Part shown: positions 43,914 to 53,706 of the stretch, piece after piece
How positions within the stretch are numbered: position 1 is the stretch's first letter
Layout of the letters: every line of letters starts with the position of its first letter
From: Polynucleobacter sinensis
Lineage (GTDB): Bacteria; Pseudomonadota; Gammaproteobacteria; Burkholderiales; Burkholderiaceae
Direction of reading: 5' to 3'
DNA: 64,000 nt
Assembly (NCBI RefSeq): GCF_001595985.1
Contig: NZ_LOJJ01000018.1
Span: 186,001-250,000 of the forward strand
Position numbers and translations under genes: made by a program
Notes under the pieces: model-generated
The model's input: the letters and a program-made list of their open reading frames with translations, nothing else
What the model was told of the DNA's origin: nothing
The model's database searches: none

Positions 43914-44909
43914 ATGAGACAACAATTCCAAATGGGTACTTTTTTCTCTTATGTGGCATGTATTTTTTGGGCCGCCATAGCTGGCCCGAGTTTTGCCCAG
44001 ACTGCGGATGCTTGGCCCACCAAGCCAATTACGATGGTGGTGCCATTTCCTCCGGGTGGTGTGGCAGATACTGTAGGGAGGCCGGTTGCGGAGGCGCTCA
44101 CTAGAATTTTGGGGCAACCTGTCGTCGTAGAGAATAAACCTGGAGCTGGTGGTGGAATTGGTATGGCTGCCGTTGCAAAATCTAAGCCTGATGGCTACAC
44201 CATTCTGATGGCTTTATCTTCAATCTCGATTATTCCAGAGGCTGATAAGGTAGTAGGTAAGGAGCCATCCTTTCAGCTTAATCAATTAAAGCCGATTGCT
44301 CGATTCACTGCGGATCCAACGGTTTTGGTTGTTCGAGCTGATAGTCCTTGGAAAGATTACAAATCATTTGTGGCTGCAATGAGGGCAAATCCAGGTAAAT
44401 ATAATTTTGGATCATCTGGTAATTACGGAACGATGCATGTTCCCATGGAGATGTTGAAGTCCTCAGAGAAGTTTTATATGGTGCACATTCCGTACACAGG
44501 TGCTGGGCCTGCAATTGTAGGGTTGCTTGGCGGGCAAGTTGATGCAATTGCTACTGGCCCATCTTCCATTGTTCAACAGTTGAAGGCGGGTAAAGTTCGG
44601 GCTCTTGCGCATTGGGGTGATGGTCGTCTAGCGAGTATGCCGGATGTGCCAAGCTTTAAAGAATTGGGCGTCAAGATTGAATTTGCTCAGTGGGCTGGAT
44701 TATTTGTTCCAAGTGCGACCCCTGATGCGATTACCAATAAGTTACGTGAAGCATCTAAATTGGCTGCAAATGATGAGCGCGTAAGGACGGTAATCAATGG
44801 CGCTGGTAGTCCGATCTTGTATATGGATGCGCCTGAATTTAAGGTCTACTGGGATAAAGAGTCGGCGCAAATGGTTAATGTCGTGAAGAAAATTGGCAAA
44901 GTAGAGTAA
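43914..44909 (+). CDS. Bug/TctC-family solute-binding protein
   Basis: 331 residues. Signal peptide YVACIFWAAIAGPSFAQT, then AWPTKPITMVVPFPPGGVADTVGRPV and VVENKPGAGGGIGMAAVAKSKPDGYTI. The upstream gene is separated by a terminator, so it is a single-gene unit; it differs clearly from its neighbour and is not a recent duplicate. It converges on the tmRNA gene. Confidence 0.94.
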   Translation: MRQQFQMGTFFSYVACIFWAAIAGPSFAQTADAWPTKPITMVVPFPPGGVADTVGRPVAEALTRILGQPVVVENKPGAGGGIGMAAVAKSKPDGYTILMALSSISIIPEADKVVGKEPSFQLNQLKPIARFTADPTVLVVRADSPWKDYKSFVAAMRANPGKYNFGSSGNYGTMHVPMEMLKSSEKFYMVHIPYTGAGPAIVGLLGGQVDAIATGPSSIVQQLKAGKVRALAHWGDGRLASMPDVPSFKELGVKIEFAQWAGLFVPSATPDAITNKLREASKLAANDERVRTVINGAGSPILYMDAPEFKVYWDKESAQMVNVVKKIGKVE

Positions 44910-44916
44910 TTGAGCT

Positions 44917-44949
44917 GAAAAGAAAAACGCCACCCTGGTGGGTGGCGTT
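44917..44949 (-). terminator. Terminator of tmRNA
   Basis: AACGCCACCC and GGGTGGCGTT form a perfect 10-base stem with loop TGGT (44926-44949). A T-rich run follows only on the minus strand (TTTTTCTTTT), so it ends the ssrA transcript. It lies 17 bases after the convergent Bug stop and may stall that transcript too. Confidence 0.88.
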
Positions 44950-44970
44950 GGACTGTTACATACTTCAAAA

Positions 44971-45329
44971 TGGTGGAGTCGGCGGGAATCGAACCCGCGT
45001 CCGCAAATCCTCCACAACAAGTTCTACATACTTAGTCATATCATTTAATTTAGCCAGCTAGGCACAGATTGACATGTTCCACGCTGACGATTCACTAAAT
45101 TTTCGTACTACCCCTCGTGACGCGAGATAGTCTTATCTCTTGTAAATGACCCTGATGTAGCTTGCGCTACCTGACCCAAGAGAGAATCAGTTCAGGGGCA
45201 ACCGCAATTAAGCGGCTAGTGCGTAACGTTCGTCGTTAGCAGTTATTACATTCCCATTGATTTACGAGATAACGGGTCCTCGGTATGCCCTTGATGCTTT
45301 GTAATCCACGTCGAAACCATGTCGACCCC
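44971..45329 (-). ncRNA. ssrA: tmRNA (ssrA), one-piece
   Basis: The RNA rescues stalled ribosomes and tags their products. Its 3-prime end has the T-arm GCGGG-TTCGATT-CCCGC, acceptor strand CGACTCC and encoded A-CCA (CCA at 44971-44973). The 5-prime end GGGGTCG at 45329 pairs with that acceptor strand with one G-U pair. The D-like region GGTTTCGACGTGG is typical. The tag frame at 45240-45208 encodes ANDERYALAA followed by TAA. The length of 359 bases is normal, with no permutation. Confidence 0.96.
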
Positions 45330-45354
45330 GGAGTTCATGCATTGGTATCTCTAT

Positions 45355-45375
45355 TTTAAGGCCGATAGCCTTAAA
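45355..45375. repeat. Inverted repeat between gph and ssrA
   Basis: TTTAAGGC and GCCTTAAA form perfect 8-base arms around CGATA, 15 bases after the gph stop and 26 bases before the tmRNA 5-prime end. No T run follows on the minus strand. It may be a weak gph terminator, or overlap the ssrA promoter (TAAAAT-like -10 within it). Confidence 0.4.
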
Positions 45376-45389
45376 TTGCTGATGTTCTT

Positions 45390-46073
45390 TTATCCCCTAT
45401 TGGGAAAGATGATTTCTAGCAGTTCAAGAGGGTGGCGTACGAGGTAATCGGCCCCCCAAGCCTCGGGAGGTTCATCGCAGCCGCAGTAGCCATAAGCAGC
45501 AGCGATAGTTTTCATGCCCGCCGCTTTCCCTGCAACGATGTCACGAATATCATCGCCGACATAAATAGACTTGGATGGATCAATGTTGGCAATTTTTGCA
45601 GCGTGCAAAATGGGTTCAGGGTGAGGTTTTGAATACGGCGTAGTGTCACCCGATACCGTAGAAGCAGCCCTTTGGCGCAGGCCCATTAGCTCGGTTAAGG
45701 GATGGGTAAAGCGTTCACTCTTATTGGTGACGATACCCCAAGGGAGTTGCGCATAATCTAACTGGTTGAGTAAGTGGTCAATCCCTTCAAATAATTGACT
45801 GTCAACCAGAAGTGCTTTTTCATAGTTAGTGAAAAATTCATCTCTTAGGGAAATAAAGTCGGGATGATCGGTATCAATGCCAAAGGCGCCCCCAATCAAT
45901 CCCCGAGCTCCAGCAGAGGCGCAGGGGCGTAATACTTCATAGGGCTTAGGTTTGAGTTTGCGCGCGACCAGAAGCTGATTAGCAGCCGCTACAAGGTCTG
46001 GAGCGGTATCGGCAAGGGTGCCATCCAAATCAAAAAACACCCCGTTGTAGGGGCTTTTTAAGCCGCTATTCAT
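45390..46073 (-). CDS. gph: Phosphoglycolate phosphatase (HAD superfamily)
   Basis: 227 residues. HAD motif I is [15 protein letters not shown], motif II WGIVTNK, and motif III with motif [17 protein letters not shown] and [17 protein letters not shown]. The PGP class places a helical cap after motif I. It removes 2-phosphoglycolate; the ubiG partner upstream overlaps by 4 bases (ATGA), the standard ubiG-gph pair in this group. Confidence 0.93.
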   Translation of the reverse strand: MNSGLKSPYNGVFFDLDGTLADTAPDLVAAANQLLVARKLKPKPYEVLRPCASAGARGLIGGAFGIDTDHPDFISLRDEFFTNYEKALLVDSQLFEGIDHLLNQLDYAQLPWGIVTNKSERFTHPLTELMGLRQRAASTVSGDTTPYSKPHPEPILHAAKIANIDPSKSIYVGDDIRDIVAGKAAGMKTIAAAYGYCGCDEPPEAWGADYLVRHPLELLEIIFPNRG

Positions 46074-46759
46074 TTGCGCGCAGCAATCATGTAGTTCACA
46101 TCCACATCATCACCGAGGCTGTAGACCTGGGAGAGGGGGTTGTAGCTCATTCCTTTAATGCCGATCATCTCTAGGTCAGCTTGGCGGGTAAATGCCACTA
46201 ATTCTGATGGTTTGATGAATTTGGCGTATTCGTGAGTGCCTTTCGGCAGTAGTCTGAGGATGTATTCAGCCCCAATAATGGCAAATAAGTAGGATTTTGG
46301 GCTGCGATTTAAGGTGCTAAAAAATAGGGTGCCTCCTGGTTTGCACAGCTTTGCGCAGGCCTGGACTACTGATGCTGGGTTTGGAACATGCTCTAGCATC
46401 TCCATGCAAGTGACAACGTCGTATTGCTCTGGCTCTTCCTCAGCGAGTGCTTCGGCCGAAATAGAACGATATGTGAGGTTGGCGCCGACCTCTAGCGCAT
46501 GTAATTCAGCGACTTTGAGTGCTTTTTCAGATAAATCTATGCCGCAGGTATCAGCTCCTGATTGAGCAATGGATTCAGCGAGGATGCCGCCACCGCAGCC
46601 CACATCAAGCACTTTTTTTCCATTCAGATCCACGAAGGACTTAATCCAGTCTAGGCGTAAGGGATTGATTGCATGCAATGGCTTGAATTCGCTATTGGGA
46701 TCCCACCAGCGGTGCGCTAGGGCGCTAAATTTAGCGATTTCAGACTGATCGACGTTCAT
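46070..46759 (-). CDS. ubiG: Ubiquinone biosynthesis O-methyltransferase UbiG
   Basis: 229 residues. The N-terminus [30 protein letters not shown] is diagnostic, followed by the SAM motif [16 protein letters not shown] and [11 protein letters not shown]. It catalyses both O-methylation steps of ubiquinone synthesis. It is the first gene of ubiG-gph and divergently or head-on faces the ompA-like gene terminator. Confidence 0.97.
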   Translation of the reverse strand: MNVDQSEIAKFSALAHRWWDPNSEFKPLHAINPLRLDWIKSFVDLNGKKVLDVGCGGGILAESIAQSGADTCGIDLSEKALKVAELHALEVGANLTYRSISAEALAEEEPEQYDVVTCMEMLEHVPNPASVVQACAKLCKPGGTLFFSTLNRSPKSYLFAIIGAEYILRLLPKGTHEYAKFIKPSELVAFTRQADLEMIGIKGMSYNPLSQVYSLGDDVDVNYMIAARK

Positions 46760-46817
46760 AGTTTTCAGGGTAATGAGTGATGCTTGAAGTGGAATAAATT
46801 ACGAATATAGCGGAAAT

Positions 46818-46846
46818 AAAAAAGCCCGCTAGAAGCGGGCTTTTTT
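46818..46846. terminator. Terminator downstream of OmpA-family gene
   Basis: AAAAAAGCCCGCT and AGCGGGCTTTTTT flank the loop AGA. It lies 15 bases after the OmpA-family stop on the minus strand; the A and T runs make it able to work in both directions, and it shields ubiG from read-through. Confidence 0.93.
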
Positions 46847-46860
46847 ACAAGTAAAAAGAA

Positions 46861-47439
46861 TTACTTAGTTGCAGCTGTACCAACAACTTCGATGTCAGTA
46901 CGGCGGTTCTTAGCGCGGCCTTCAGCAGTTGCATTGCTTGCAACCGGATTGCTCTTGCCTTTTGATTCTGTGTAAATACGGCTACCGTCAACACCTTTGC
47001 TTACTAAGTAAGCTTTAACAGACTGAGCACGACGCTGGCCAAGAGCCATGTTGTATGCGTCTGTACCAACGCTATCAGTGTTACCAACAGCAATAATTAC
47101 TTCTAATTTGATCTTCTTCAAGTCAGCGGCGATCTTGTCCAAAGTAGCCTTGCCTTCTGGCTTCAATGTCGCTTTGTCGAAGTCATAAAGTGTGTCAGCT
47201 TGCAAAGTGATCTTGCTTTGGCTTACACCAGATGCAGCAGCAGCTTTAGGGGCCAACCAGCCATCACAACCCTTAGCAGCAGTTGCAGGTGTCCAGTTGT
47301 TATCGCGCCAGCACAATGTGCCATCGCCGTTTTTCCAGTTTAGGGCGCCATCGCCGTTTTGCCAGTTATCAGAAGCCATTGCTGCAGATGCAGAAACAGT
47401 AATAACGGAAGCGAGCAACAGTTTTAGGGTTTTGTTCAT
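46861..47439 (-). CDS. OmpA-family outer membrane/peptidoglycan-binding protein
   Basis: 192 residues. A signal peptide (LLLASVITVSASAAMA) is followed by a tandem 9-residue repeat, NWQNGDGAL then NWKNGDGTL then a partial CWRDNNW. The C-terminal OmpA domain has TLYDFDKATLKPEG, NTDSVGTDAYNMALGQRRAQSV and SKGKSNPVASNATAEGRAKNRRTDIEVVG, with the peptidoglycan-binding Asp and Arg. There is no beta-barrel, so it is a soluble-N-terminus type of OmpA protein tethering envelope to wall. GAGGA lies before the ATG. Confidence 0.93.
   Translation of the reverse strand: MNKTLKLLLASVITVSASAAMASDNWQNGDGALNWKNGDGTLCWRDNNWTPATAAKGCDGWLAPKAAAASGVSQSKITLQADTLYDFDKATLKPEGKATLDKIAADLKKIKLEVIIAVGNTDSVGTDAYNMALGQRRAQSVKAYLVSKGVDGSRIYTESKGKSNPVASNATAEGRAKNRRTDIEVVGTAATK
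47314..47367 (-). repeat. Tandem 27-base repeat inside OmpA-family gene
   Basis: Two adjacent 27-base units encode residues 25-33 and 34-42 (N-W-x-N-G-D-G-x-L), with a degenerate third unit after them. The DNA units share the core AAAACGGCGATGGC. Confidence 0.8.
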
Positions 47440-47598
47440 TTTTAGTCCTCAAAAATCTCTTTTTAATTAAAGTCAAACTTAAATGTAATTCGCCCTACTT
47501 TGAAGCAAAAAACCGCAAAGCGACACATCTCAATTTCGTACAAACTGACAGAATCTTAGCATAGGGGCTACCAGTCATCAAAATGATATTATTTCTAA

Positions 47599-50322
47599 AT
47601 GGAACAAGCCGCTAAAGAAACACTACCAATATCCCTCGAAGACGAAATGCGGCGGTCCTATTTGGACTACGCAATGAGCGTCATTGTCGGCAGAGCCCTG
47701 CCAGACGTGCGTGACGGGCTTAAACCCGTGCATCGACGGGTCTTATTCGCGATGTATGAATTAAACAACGATTGGAACCGTGCTTACAAAAAATCTGCCC
47801 GTATAGTTGGCGATGTGATCGGTAAATACCATCCACATGGCGATTCTGCGGTGTATGACACCATTGTTCGTATGGCCCAGGACTTCTCGCTACGCTATAT
47901 GCTGGTTGACGGCCAGGGTAACTTCGGCTCCGTAGACGGCGATAACGCCGCTGCGATGCGATATACCGAGATCCGCCTGCGTAAGATCGCTCATGAGCTT
48001 TTGGCCGATTTGGACAAAGAAACCGTTGACTTTGGACCAAACTATGACGGCAGCGAGAAAGAACCCCTGATTCTTCCTGCAAAAGTGCCTAATTTGCTGA
48101 TTAACGGCAGTTCTGGCATTGCTGTGGGTATGGCGACAAATATCCCCCCCCATAACCTGGATGAGGTGGTTTCAGCCTGTTTACACGTCCTTCATAACCC
48201 TGAATGCACGATTGATGAGCTCATCGAGATCATTCCGGCACCAGATTTCCCAACTGCCGGGATCATTTATGGGGTTCAAGGGGTTCGCGAGGGCTATCGC
48301 ACTGGTCGTGGCCGTGTGGTTATGCGGGCCAAAACCCATTTCGAAGATATCGACAAGGGTGCGCGCCAAGCCATCATCGTTGATGAGTTGCCTTACCAAG
48401 TAAACAAGAAGAACTTGCTTGAGCGCATCGCTGAGCTGGTGAATGAGAAAAAAGTAGAAGGTATTTCTGATCTGCGCGACGAGTCTGATAAATCAGGTAT
48501 GCGCGTAGTGATTGAGCTTAAGCGCGGTGAGGTACCTGAGGTTGTATTGAATAACCTTTATAAGAGCACCCAGCTTCAAGACAACTTTGGCATGAACATG
48601 GTGGCCTTGGTTGATAACCAGCCACGTTTGTTGAACTTAAAGCAGATGCTGGAGTACTTCTTACAGCATCGTCGCGAAGTAGTGACTCGTCGTACGATTT
48701 TTGAATTGCGCAAAGCGCGCGAACGCGGCCATGTCTTAGAGGGTTTAGCTGTTGCGTTGGCAAATATTGATGAATTTATTGCCATCATTAAAGCCGCTGC
48801 AAACCCAGTTGTTGCTAAGCAAGAGTTAATGGGTAAGGCTTGGGATTCATCTATGGTGCGTGAGATGTTAGCTCGCGCTGAAACCGATACTCCTGGTGGT
48901 CGTAATGCGTATCGTCCTGAAGGTTTGTTGCCAGAGTACGGTATGCAGACCACTGGCCTATATCGCTTATCCGATAGTCAAGCGCAAGAAATTTTGCAGA
49001 TGCGTTTACAGCGCTTGACTGGCCTCGAGCAAGACAAGATTGTGAATGAATATAAAGAGGTAATGGCGGAAATTTCCGACTTGCTCGACTTGCTTGCGAA
49101 GCCAGAGCGCGTTACTCAAGTCATTGAATCTGAATTAAAAGAAGTTCAATCTGAATTCGGTATTGCTGGTGGCGATACTGGTCGTCGTTCATTTATTGAA
49201 ATGAATGCGACTGAATTGTTTACAGAAGATTTGATCACTCCTCAAGATATGGTGGTCACGCTTTCTAATACCGGCTATATGAAGAGCCAGCCATTGAGCG
49301 AGTACCGCGCGCAGAAGCGTGGCGGTCGTGGCAAGCAGGCTGCAGCTACCAAGAACGAAGATTGGATTGAAACTTTATTCGTCGCAAATACGCACGACAT
49401 TATTCTGTGCTTCTCTGATCGTGGTCGCATGTATTGGCTCAAAGTGTGGGAGGTTCCGCAAGGAAGCCGTACCTCACGCGGCAAACCAATCGTCAATATG
49501 TTCCCGCTGATTGAAGGAGAAAAGATTACTGTGATTCTCCCAATCAAGGGATACCAGGATGATCACTATGTCTTTATGGCTACTAGCTTGGGCACGGTGA
49601 AGAAGACGCGTTTATCTGATTTCTCTAACCCACGTAAGGCTGGAATTATTGCTGTCGATTTAAATGAGAATGACTTCTTAGTTGGCGCAGCTATTACTGA
49701 TGGTCAGCATGATGTGATGTTGTTCTCTGATGCTGGTAAAGCGGTACGCTTTGATGAGAATGATGTGCGTCCAATGGGTCGTACAGCACGCGGTGTACGG
49801 GGTATGAATTTGGGCGATGGCCACCAAGTGATTGCGATGCTAGTTGCTCCAGCTGAAGCAGCGGAAGGTGCTGAGGCTGCGGTTGTGGATGCTAATGGGG
49901 TAACTATTCCTAGCAGCGTCTTAACTGCAACTGAAAATGGTTTTGGTAAGCGCACGCCGATTGGCGAGTACACCCGTCATGGCCGCGGAACAAAAGGCAT
50001 GATTGCAATTCAGACGACAGAGCGCAACGGTAAGGTGGTGGCCGCGGCTTTAGTTTCTCCTGAAGACCAAATTATGTTGATTACCACTGGCGGCATCTTG
50101 GTACGTACACGTGTATCAGAGATTCGTGAGATGGGTCGCGCCACTCAAGGTGTGACCTTGATCAACGTCGATGAAGGCACTCGTTTGTCTGGCTTACAGC
50201 GTATCGCTGAGAGTGATTCGGATGATGAGAATGAAATCGATGATGGTGAAGAGGGCGAAGCAGGTGATGTAGCCGCTGATCCAGCGGTTGACTCTAATTC
50301 CGATGAAGCTGGTGATGCCTAA
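47599..50322 (+). CDS. gyrA: DNA gyrase subunit A
   Basis: 907 residues. [33 protein letters not shown] opens the breakage-reunion domain. The catalytic Tyr lies in [10 protein letters not shown] (about 124). The quinolone region reads [17 protein letters not shown] with Ser and Asp at the positions of E. coli 83 and 87, the susceptible type. The C-terminal beta-pinwheel has the GyrA box QKRGGRGKQ. An Ala/Glu-rich insert ([10 protein letters not shown]) and a strongly acidic tail ([19 protein letters not shown]) are present. No clear ribosome site precedes the ATG. Confidence 0.98.
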   Translation: MEQAAKETLPISLEDEMRRSYLDYAMSVIVGRALPDVRDGLKPVHRRVLFAMYELNNDWNRAYKKSARIVGDVIGKYHPHGDSAVYDTIVRMAQDFSLRYMLVDGQGNFGSVDGDNAAAMRYTEIRLRKIAHELLADLDKETVDFGPNYDGSEKEPLILPAKVPNLLINGSSGIAVGMATNIPPHNLDEVVSACLHVLHNPECTIDELIEIIPAPDFPTAGIIYGVQGVREGYRTGRGRVVMRAKTHFEDIDKGARQAIIVDELPYQVNKKNLLERIAELVNEKKVEGISDLRDESDKSGMRVVIELKRGEVPEVVLNNLYKSTQLQDNFGMNMVALVDNQPRLLNLKQMLEYFLQHRREVVTRRTIFELRKARERGHVLEGLAVALANIDEFIAIIKAAANPVVAKQELMGKAWDSSMVREMLARAETDTPGGRNAYRPEGLLPEYGMQTTGLYRLSDSQAQEILQMRLQRLTGLEQDKIVNEYKEVMAEISDLLDLLAKPERVTQVIESELKEVQSEFGIAGGDTGRRSFIEMNATELFTEDLITPQDMVVTLSNTGYMKSQPLSEYRAQKRGGRGKQAAATKNEDWIETLFVANTHDIILCFSDRGRMYWLKVWEVPQGSRTSRGKPIVNMFPLIEGEKITVILPIKGYQDDHYVFMATSLGTVKKTRLSDFSNPRKAGIIAVDLNENDFLVGAAITDGQHDVMLFSDAGKAVRFDENDVRPMGRTARGVRGMNLGDGHQVIAMLVAPAEAAEGAEAAVVDANGVTIPSSVLTATENGFGKRTPIGEYTRHGRGTKGMIAIQTTERNGKVVAAALVSPEDQIMLITTGGILVRTRVSEIREMGRATQGVTLINVDEGTRLSGLQRIAESDSDDENEIDDGEEGEAGDVAADPAVDSNSDEAGDA

Positions 50323-50353
50323 TTGGCATTTGATTAAGGTTAATTAATTCATC

Positions 50354-51451
50354 ATGACGTTTGACCGCCGCATTTTCAATTTCGCTGCGGGGCCAGCTAC
50401 CGTGCCTGAAGAGGTGCTAAAGCAGGCTGCTGCTGAGATGTTGAACTGGCATGGACTCGGCACTAGCGTGATGGAAATTAGTCACCGCAGTAAAGAGTTC
50501 ATGGCGGTTTATGAAGAGGCCTTGCATGACCTGCGTACTTTGATGAATATCCCCGACTCATATGAGATCTTGTTGCTTCAAGGTGGCGGGCTTGGTCAAA
50601 ACGCAGCTATTCCCATGAATCTCATGTCCTTGGGACCTAATGGCCCTAAAGCAGATTTTTTGGTGACTGGTATTTGGTCGGAAAAGTCTTATAAAGAGGC
50701 GGACAAATATGGCGTTGCGCATTTAGCGGCATCCTCTGCAGACGAAAAATTTAATACGATTCCAGCACGCTCTACCTGGCGCTTATCTGATAATGCTGCT
50801 TATGTTCATTATTGTGCGAATGAAACAATTGGCGGTGTAGAGTTTCCGGGCGTTCCCGATGTCAATGGCAAACTGTTGGTTGCCGATGTCTCGAGCAATA
50901 TCCTCTCCAAGGAAATGGATGTCACCAAATGTGGGGTTTGGTTTGGTGGTGCTCAGAAAAATATTGGCCCATCTGGCGTTACGATTGTGATCGTCCGCAA
51001 AGATTTGCTTGGTCATAGTATGAAGATCACACCGTCGATTTGGGATTGGACAAAGCAAGCCGCCAATCAGTCGATGCTTAATACTCCACCTACCTTTGCA
51101 ATCTACATGGCTGGTCTTGGCTTTAAGTGGCTATTGAAGCAAGGTGGTGTGAAGGCCATTGAGAAGCGCAATCAAGAAAAGGCGGATTTACTTTACAACT
51201 TCCTGGATCAAAGTGGTTTGTATGAGAATCGTATCCCTAAGGAATATCGCTCCCGCATGAATGTCACCTTCTTTTTGAAGGATGAAAATTTAAATGCACA
51301 GTTCTTAGAGCAATCCAATGCAGCGGGTCTAGTAGCCCTGCGTGGTCATAAGGCGGCCGGCGGTATGCGTGCCAGTATTTACAACGCAATGCCACTCGAG
51401 GGTGTCAAGGCGCTAGTGGAATTTATGCGTGACTTTGAAAGGCGTGCCTAA
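50354..51451 (+). CDS. serC: Phosphoserine aminotransferase
   Basis: 365 residues. RIFNFAAGPATVPEEVLKQA is the SerC N-terminus, GLGTSVMEISHRSKEF the substrate region and WFGGAQKNIGPSGVT holds the PLP Lys. It makes phosphoserine and, in pyridoxal synthesis, 4-phosphohydroxythreonine. It lies 31 bases after gyrA and overlaps pheA by one base, starting the aromatic supraoperon. Confidence 0.97.
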   Translation: MTFDRRIFNFAAGPATVPEEVLKQAAAEMLNWHGLGTSVMEISHRSKEFMAVYEEALHDLRTLMNIPDSYEILLLQGGGLGQNAAIPMNLMSLGPNGPKADFLVTGIWSEKSYKEADKYGVAHLAASSADEKFNTIPARSTWRLSDNAAYVHYCANETIGGVEFPGVPDVNGKLLVADVSSNILSKEMDVTKCGVWFGGAQKNIGPSGVTIVIVRKDLLGHSMKITPSIWDWTKQAANQSMLNTPPTFAIYMAGLGFKWLLKQGGVKAIEKRNQEKADLLYNFLDQSGLYENRIPKEYRSRMNVTFFLKDENLNAQFLEQSNAAGLVALRGHKAAGGMRASIYNAMPLEGVKALVEFMRDFERRA

Positions 51452-52545
51452 TGAGCTCCAAAGACCAGAGTACCGAAGAGCAGCGTTTAGCACCAATACG
51501 GGACAAGATTGACGCACTCGATGCGCAGATTTTGGATTTGCTGACACAGCGCGCAAAAGCAGCTCAAGAAGTCGGCCACATCAAAGGCGGATTTGCATCG
51601 CCAGTCTTTAGGCCGGAGCGTGAGCGCCAAGTCGTTGCCCGCTTGCAAGAACTCAGCAAGGGCCCTTTATTACCAGATGGAATTGCTGCAATTTGGCGTG
51701 AAGTGATGTCAGCTTGCCGTGCCCTAGAGGCTCGCCAGACTATTGCTTATCTTGGTCCGGTTGGAACATTTTCAGAGCAAGCGGCACAAACCTATTTTGG
51801 TCACTCAATTGCAGGTTTACCTTGTAGCAGTATTGATGAAGTCTTTAAAGCGGTTGAGAAGGGTGCGGCACAGTTTGGCGTTGTTCCAGTCGAGAACTCA
51901 AGTGAAGGTGCGATTTCAAGAACCTTGGACTTGCTACTAGATTCTCCAATGCGCATTAGTGGCGAAGTAGTCCTACCGATTCGCCATCATCTTCTAACAA
52001 AGAGCGGTAACTTGAATGGCGTCACAACAGTTTGCGCTCATGCTCAAGCTTTGGCCCAATGTCAGCAGTGGTTGAGCTTGCATGCACCACAACTTCAGCG
52101 TCAGGCAGTCAGTAGCAATGCTGAGGCTGCTCGAATGGCTGCTAGCGATCCCACCTTAGCTGCGATCGCAGGTGAGCCTGCGCAAGAGGCATATGGCTTG
52201 CAGGCAGTTGCTGCGCAGATTCAAGATGATCCACATAACCGTACGCGTTTTGTTGTAGTGGGTACTTATGAGTGTCAGCCTACTGGTAAAGATCAGACCT
52301 CTTTGGTGCTTTCTGTAGATAACCAACCTGGCGCTGTTCATCGCTTACTTGAGCCTCTTGCAAAACATGGTGTTTCAATGAATCGTTTCGAGTCACGTCC
52401 AGCGCGCAAGGGCACTTGGGAATATCACTTTTACATTGATGTCGCAGGACACGCTGAAGATGCTAGAGTCGCAAAGGCTTTAGCAGAGTTAAAGACGACA
52501 GCAGCTTTTTATAAAAACCTTGGTTCATATCCACACTCAGCATGA
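51451..52545 (+). CDS. pheA: Bifunctional chorismate mutase/prephenate dehydratase
   Basis: 364 residues in three parts: AroQ chorismate mutase (about 10-95; RDKIDALDAQILDLLTQRAK), prephenate dehydratase (about 97-275; IAYLGPVGTFSEQAA and the catalytic block NNRTRF-like HNRTRFVVVG), and a C-terminal ACT domain (TSLVLSVDNQPGAVHRLLEP and ESRPARKGTWEYHFYID, the Phe-binding ESRP). It leads chorismate to phenylpyruvate under Phe feedback. Overlaps serC and hisC, so tightly coupled. Confidence 0.97.
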   Translation: MSSKDQSTEEQRLAPIRDKIDALDAQILDLLTQRAKAAQEVGHIKGGFASPVFRPERERQVVARLQELSKGPLLPDGIAAIWREVMSACRALEARQTIAYLGPVGTFSEQAAQTYFGHSIAGLPCSSIDEVFKAVEKGAAQFGVVPVENSSEGAISRTLDLLLDSPMRISGEVVLPIRHHLLTKSGNLNGVTTVCAHAQALAQCQQWLSLHAPQLQRQAVSSNAEAARMAASDPTLAAIAGEPAQEAYGLQAVAAQIQDDPHNRTRFVVVGTYECQPTGKDQTSLVLSVDNQPGAVHRLLEPLAKHGVSMNRFESRPARKGTWEYHFYIDVAGHAEDARVAKALAELKTTAAFYKNLGSYPHSA

Positions 52546-53666
52546 GCTCTAAGATCGGTTTAAAACATATTCAGGCAATCGCACCTTATGTAGGTGGTCG
52601 CCCTATTAGCGAAGTAGCTCGCGAATACGGCTTGGATGAAAACAAGATTGTGAAGCTAGCATCTAATGAGAATCCATTGGGTATGCCAAAGTCCGCTCAA
52701 GAGGCCATGCTCAAGGCTGCCGGTGATTTAGGCCGCTATCCTGACTCTAATGGCTTTGAGTTAAAAAATGTTCTGTCTGCTCGTTTAGGAGTTCCAGCAG
52801 ATTGGATTACCTTAGGTAATGGTAGTAATGATATTTTGGAGTTGGCAGCACGGGCTGTTGCGCAATCAGGCGATGACATTATTTTTTCTCGACACGCATT
52901 TGCCGTTTATCCGTTGGCCGCTCAAGCGGTTGGAGCTCGCGCAATAGAAGTAGATGCTACCGCAGCTTATGGCCATGATTTGCCTGCCATGTTGCAAGCT
53001 GTTAAGGCCTCTGGCGATAAGGCGAAACTAGTTTTTGTTGCTAACCCGAATAACCCAACCGGTAGCTACTTAAGCGCCAAAGAGATTGAAGAGTTTCTCT
53101 CTGCCTTACCACCGCATGTTGTCGTGGTACTAGATGAGGCTTACAACGAGTACCTGACTCCTGAGCAGCAATATGACGCTGTTGCCTGGGTAAAGCGTTT
53201 TCCGAATATGATTTTGTCGCGTAGCTTTTCTAAAGCGTATGGTTTAGCGGGTTTGCGGATTGGTTACGGTGTTGCTCAGCCTGTCTTGACTGATTTATTG
53301 AATCGTATTCGTCAACCCTTTAATGTGAACAGTTTGGCGCAAGCGGCAGCAATTGCTGCACTACAAGACGCTGAATTTTTGCAGCAAGGCTATGAATTAA
53401 ATCGTGCGGGCTTTGCTCAGTTGACCCAAGCATTTGATCGGCTTGGTCTGAACTATTTGCCTTCGGCCGGTAACTTTGTATTGGTCAAGGTGGGCGAGGA
53501 TGATGGTGCTGGCGCTCGTATTAATTTAGAGTTGCTCAAACGTGGCGTTATTGTTCGTCCAGTGGGTAACTATGGTCTGCCGCAGTGGCTGCGAATTTCG
53601 ATTGGCTTGCCTCAAGAGAATGATGCATTCATATCCGCACTGAGTGATATCTTGACATCGAAGTAA
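52542..53666 (+). CDS. hisC: Histidinol-phosphate/aromatic aminotransferase (HisC-type)
   Basis: 374 residues. NENPLGMPKSAQ, VFVANPNNPTGSYL, VVLDEAYNEYL and SRSFSKAYGLAGLRIGYG (PLP Lys) mark a class I/II aminotransferase of the HisC branch. In this supraoperon the enzyme is thought to act on prephenate or aromatic keto acids as well as histidinol phosphate. It overlaps pheA by 4 bases; tyrA follows after 40 bases. Confidence 0.93.
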   Translation: MSSKIGLKHIQAIAPYVGGRPISEVAREYGLDENKIVKLASNENPLGMPKSAQEAMLKAAGDLGRYPDSNGFELKNVLSARLGVPADWITLGNGSNDILELAARAVAQSGDDIIFSRHAFAVYPLAAQAVGARAIEVDATAAYGHDLPAMLQAVKASGDKAKLVFVANPNNPTGSYLSAKEIEEFLSALPPHVVVVLDEAYNEYLTPEQQYDAVAWVKRFPNMILSRSFSKAYGLAGLRIGYGVAQPVLTDLLNRIRQPFNVNSLAQAAAIAALQDAEFLQQGYELNRAGFAQLTQAFDRLGLNYLPSAGNFVLVKVGEDDGAGARINLELLKRGVIVRPVGNYGLPQWLRISIGLPQENDAFISALSDILTSK

Positions 53667-53706
53667 TTCGATCATTCAACAATCAGAAGATCCATTCAAG
53701 ACGCCC

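Noticed and set aside
42800..44909. Adjacent Bug genes as a recent tandem duplication
   Set aside because: The two proteins share only family-level blocks and are separated by a terminator, so they are old paralogues.
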